DNA of 58,456 nucleotides, taken from assembly GCF_030538695.1 (NCBI RefSeq), contig NZ_JAUNTN010000011.1, forward strand, positions 58,552 through 117,007, read 5' to 3'. A program made the translations under genes and the position numbers. Numbering within the stretch: position 1 is the first letter of the stretch; each line of letters begins with the position of its first letter. This DNA is from Paracoccus sp. (in: a-proteobacteria) (GTDB taxonomy: Bacteria > Pseudomonadota > Alphaproteobacteria > Rhodobacterales > Rhodobacteraceae). This document shows positions 56,916 to 58,456 of the stretch, in pieces. Below the pieces are notes generated by a model that was not told where the DNA came from, made no database searches, and saw nothing but the letters and a program-made list of their open reading frames with translations.

Positions 56916-58205
56916 TTAATGCGGCTCATGCAGCCGCGCCTTGATCCGGCGCATCGCCAGCCAGACCGTGCCGACCACCAGCGGCACCAGTGCTGCCGTT
57001 AACCATGCTTTATCCATATGGGCAAGCTTCGCCAATGGTGCCAGCGCATAACCCGCCAGCCCGACCGCGTAATAGCTGATCGCCACCACCGACAGCCCTT
57101 CGACCGTGTGTTGCAGCCGCAATTGCAGATCGGCACGGCGGTCCATGCTGGCCAGAACCGCCTGATTTTGCGCGCTGCGCTGCACATCGACACGCGTGCG
57201 CAACAATTCGGCAGCGCGTGCGGCGCGGGTCAAGAGCTGGTCCAGCCGCACCTCGGTCGAACGGGCGGTGCGCATGGCGGGCAGATAGCGGCGGGCCATG
57301 AACTCGGTCAGGGTCAGGCGGCCAAGAAAGCGCGCTTCGCGCAGCGCGGCAATCCGATCCATCACGATGGCCTCATACGCTTTGGTCGCGCCAAAGCGGA
57401 AAGCGTGTTGTGTGGCCTCGGTTTCAAGCTGCGCCGAGACGTCCAGCAATTCGTGCAGGCTGGCCTCGGTGCTGGTGGCGTCATCGCCCAACTGCGCCAT
57501 GATCCGGCTCAGCCGCGGCTCGATCCTGTTCAGGCTGGCACCAAGATGGCGCGCACGCTCAAGGCCGAGCATCGACATCATCCGATAGGTTTCGAGTTCA
57601 AGCAAACGCTGCACGATGCGACCGGTGCGGCCCGGCCCGGTGCCGGGGCGGACAAAGACGGCAAAGCGCATCCAGCCGTTCGGGTCGATGCGGAAATCAG
57701 CGGCGATGGCGGCGGACTCGTCCAGAACCCAAAACACCGTCAGCCCGTCCTGCGCGAACCAGCAGCCCAGTTTCGGCAGGATTTGCGCCGGGTCATCGGG
57801 CAGCAGATCGACATGCACAATCGCCGCGCAAGCGCGTTTTCCCGGTGCTGTGGCCTGCCAATCCTGCGGAAAGATTGCCGCCAGCGCCGGATCAAAGGGC
57901 CGTTCCGAAACACCCGGCGCAAAGGCGCTATAGGTCACGAATTCGGTGTGCTGTTCCCAATGCAACTCGTGCCGCCCAAGCGTCGCCGCATAATGCGACA
58001 CATCTGCGGCCGGAGCTGCTGCACCATGACGCCGGGTCAGATCGGCCAGATGCGCGCGGTCCCTGCCTCGGTCACGGCTGGCGGCATCGCGCGGTTCCTT
58101 GAAGGCCAGAAACACCGCCGTGCAAGGCGCGGTGATCCGGGGGGACGGCCGGGCGTGAAGCTCGTTCACAAGGGCATAGCGTTGGTCGTAGTCGGTCAAG
58201 TCCAT
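56916..58205 (-). CDS. DUF3422 family membrane protein
   Basis: A 429-residue protein starting YDQRYALVNELHARPSP, the DUF3422 signature, with VNELHARP widely conserved. A long helical, coiled-coil-prone segment (about 200-345) leads to two C-terminal transmembrane helices (AISYYAVGLAGYAL and AALVPLVVGTVWLAM) and a basic end. This looks like an inner-membrane protein with a large cytoplasmic domain. Function unknown. It lies 28 bases upstream of the small lipoprotein gene on the same strand. Confidence 0.9.
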   Translation of the reverse strand: MDLTDYDQRYALVNELHARPSPRITAPCTAVFLAFKEPRDAASRDRGRDRAHLADLTRRHGAAAPAADVSHYAATLGRHELHWEQHTEFVTYSAFAPGVSERPFDPALAAIFPQDWQATAPGKRACAAIVHVDLLPDDPAQILPKLGCWFAQDGLTVFWVLDESAAIAADFRIDPNGWMRFAVFVRPGTGPGRTGRIVQRLLELETYRMMSMLGLERARHLGASLNRIEPRLSRIMAQLGDDATSTEASLHELLDVSAQLETEATQHAFRFGATKAYEAIVMDRIAALREARFLGRLTLTEFMARRYLPAMRTARSTEVRLDQLLTRAARAAELLRTRVDVQRSAQNQAVLASMDRRADLQLRLQHTVEGLSVVAISYYAVGLAGYALAPLAKLAHMDKAWLTAALVPLVVGTVWLAMRRIKARLHEPH

Positions 58206-58412
58206 GGCGTTTCTTTGGGCTGAGGACGAAGGGGCGTAGCCTATCCGTTGTTTTCGACTGCGCGGTCTACTTCATGCGAAATGTCAGGCTGCGCAGCCGT
58301 CCACTTTTCGCCTCTTGCGGGTGAATATCTTGTGGCCCGGTTGCGAGGAACATGCAACGATGATAAATTAATCCTATATTAACCTATTGTTTGATATATT
58401 CTGGAGGCCTCC

Positions 58413-58456
58413 ATGAACGCCCCCTTGCGCCAGTCTGACCGCCTCGGGCGGCTGAC
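58413..58456 (+). CDS. 5' end of a gene, possibly type VI VgrG
   Basis: The window ends 44 bases into a reading frame that starts at ATG 58413, with GGAGG five bases before it and an AT-rich promoter region upstream. The visible residues MNAPLRQSDRLGRLT match the opening I recall for VgrG spike proteins of Rhodobacteraceae type VI secretion systems. Fifteen residues are too few for certainty. Confidence 0.4.
   Translation, partial: MNAPLRQSDRLGRL

Overview
The window reads as chromosomal DNA of a GC-rich alphaproteobacterium of the Rhodobacteraceae, closest in flavour to Paracoccus/Rhodobacter. The signs are an F1-only ATP synthase operon (atpHAGDC without F0 genes), a DksA with a single zinc-finger cysteine, a tRNA-His with A73 and no encoded G-1, a TakP-like TRAP binding protein, a RibB whose cyclohydrolase half has decayed, and a DUF6324 small protein. 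No rRNA, CRISPR array, intact insertion sequence or prophage was seen. About 60 protein genes and two tRNAs are supported; most are compact, often with 4-base ATGA overlaps.

Layout. 1-6.3 kb: a C/G homopolymer block, a flavin monooxygenase, dksA, an orphan MoxR ATPase, a peroxiredoxin, lipA with a sulfotransferase, and a divergent HxlR regulator/flavodoxin pair. 6.3-10.4 kb: an inverted-repeat intergenic element, tRNA-Leu(CAA), an orphan peptide-type binding protein, and the cobalamin nucleotide-loop genes cobU-cobT-cobS. 10.5-17.4 kb: a complete TRAP transporter (dctQM convergent with dctP/takP) and a polyamine-type ABC operon lacking its binding protein. 17.4-23.3 kb: an HPP membrane protein, a frameshifted amino-acid racemase, a 0.6-kb stretch without a gene, clpA, gloB and a methyltransferase. 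23.3-29.3 kb: the atp operon behind a good sigma-70 promoter, then a small H-type lectin gene.

29.3-36.6 kb: an alpha/beta hydrolase plus DsbA-like isomerase pair, prs, purD, xseA, and eda with an MFS transporter. 36.8-43.3 kb: a minus-strand run kpsS - wza-like lipoprotein - kpsC - ygiC - ygiB (capsule assembly plus the YgiBC pair). 43.4-46.6 kb: ribE-ribBA-ribH-nusB and a small membrane protein. 46.6-49.6 kb: an outer-membrane DUF481 protein behind a long structured leader, a DUF1028 gene that looks internally deleted, mmcB and DUF6324. 49.6-52.6 kb: tRNA-His, an AT-richer glycosyltransferase whose last codons lie antisense in that tRNA, a YqjD/YqjE-like envelope pair behind an EcfG-like promoter, then grxD-bolA.

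52.6-58.5 kb: a blcB/blcC-like lactonase plus iron alcohol dehydrogenase pair with a palindromic operator, a redoxin-gph pair, a DUF442 phosphatase-like protein, an ArsC-like reductase, a 27-residue lipoprotein, DUF3422, and the first codons of what may be a type VI VgrG.

No single locus is clearly a new defence or mobile system. The most unexplained signals are the DUF481 leader with alternative pairing, the NPF-repeat tail on the TRAP permease, the stand-alone lectin gene behind the atp operon, the racemase and DUF1028 gene lesions, the tRNA-His/glycosyltransferase junction, and the blc-like operator.
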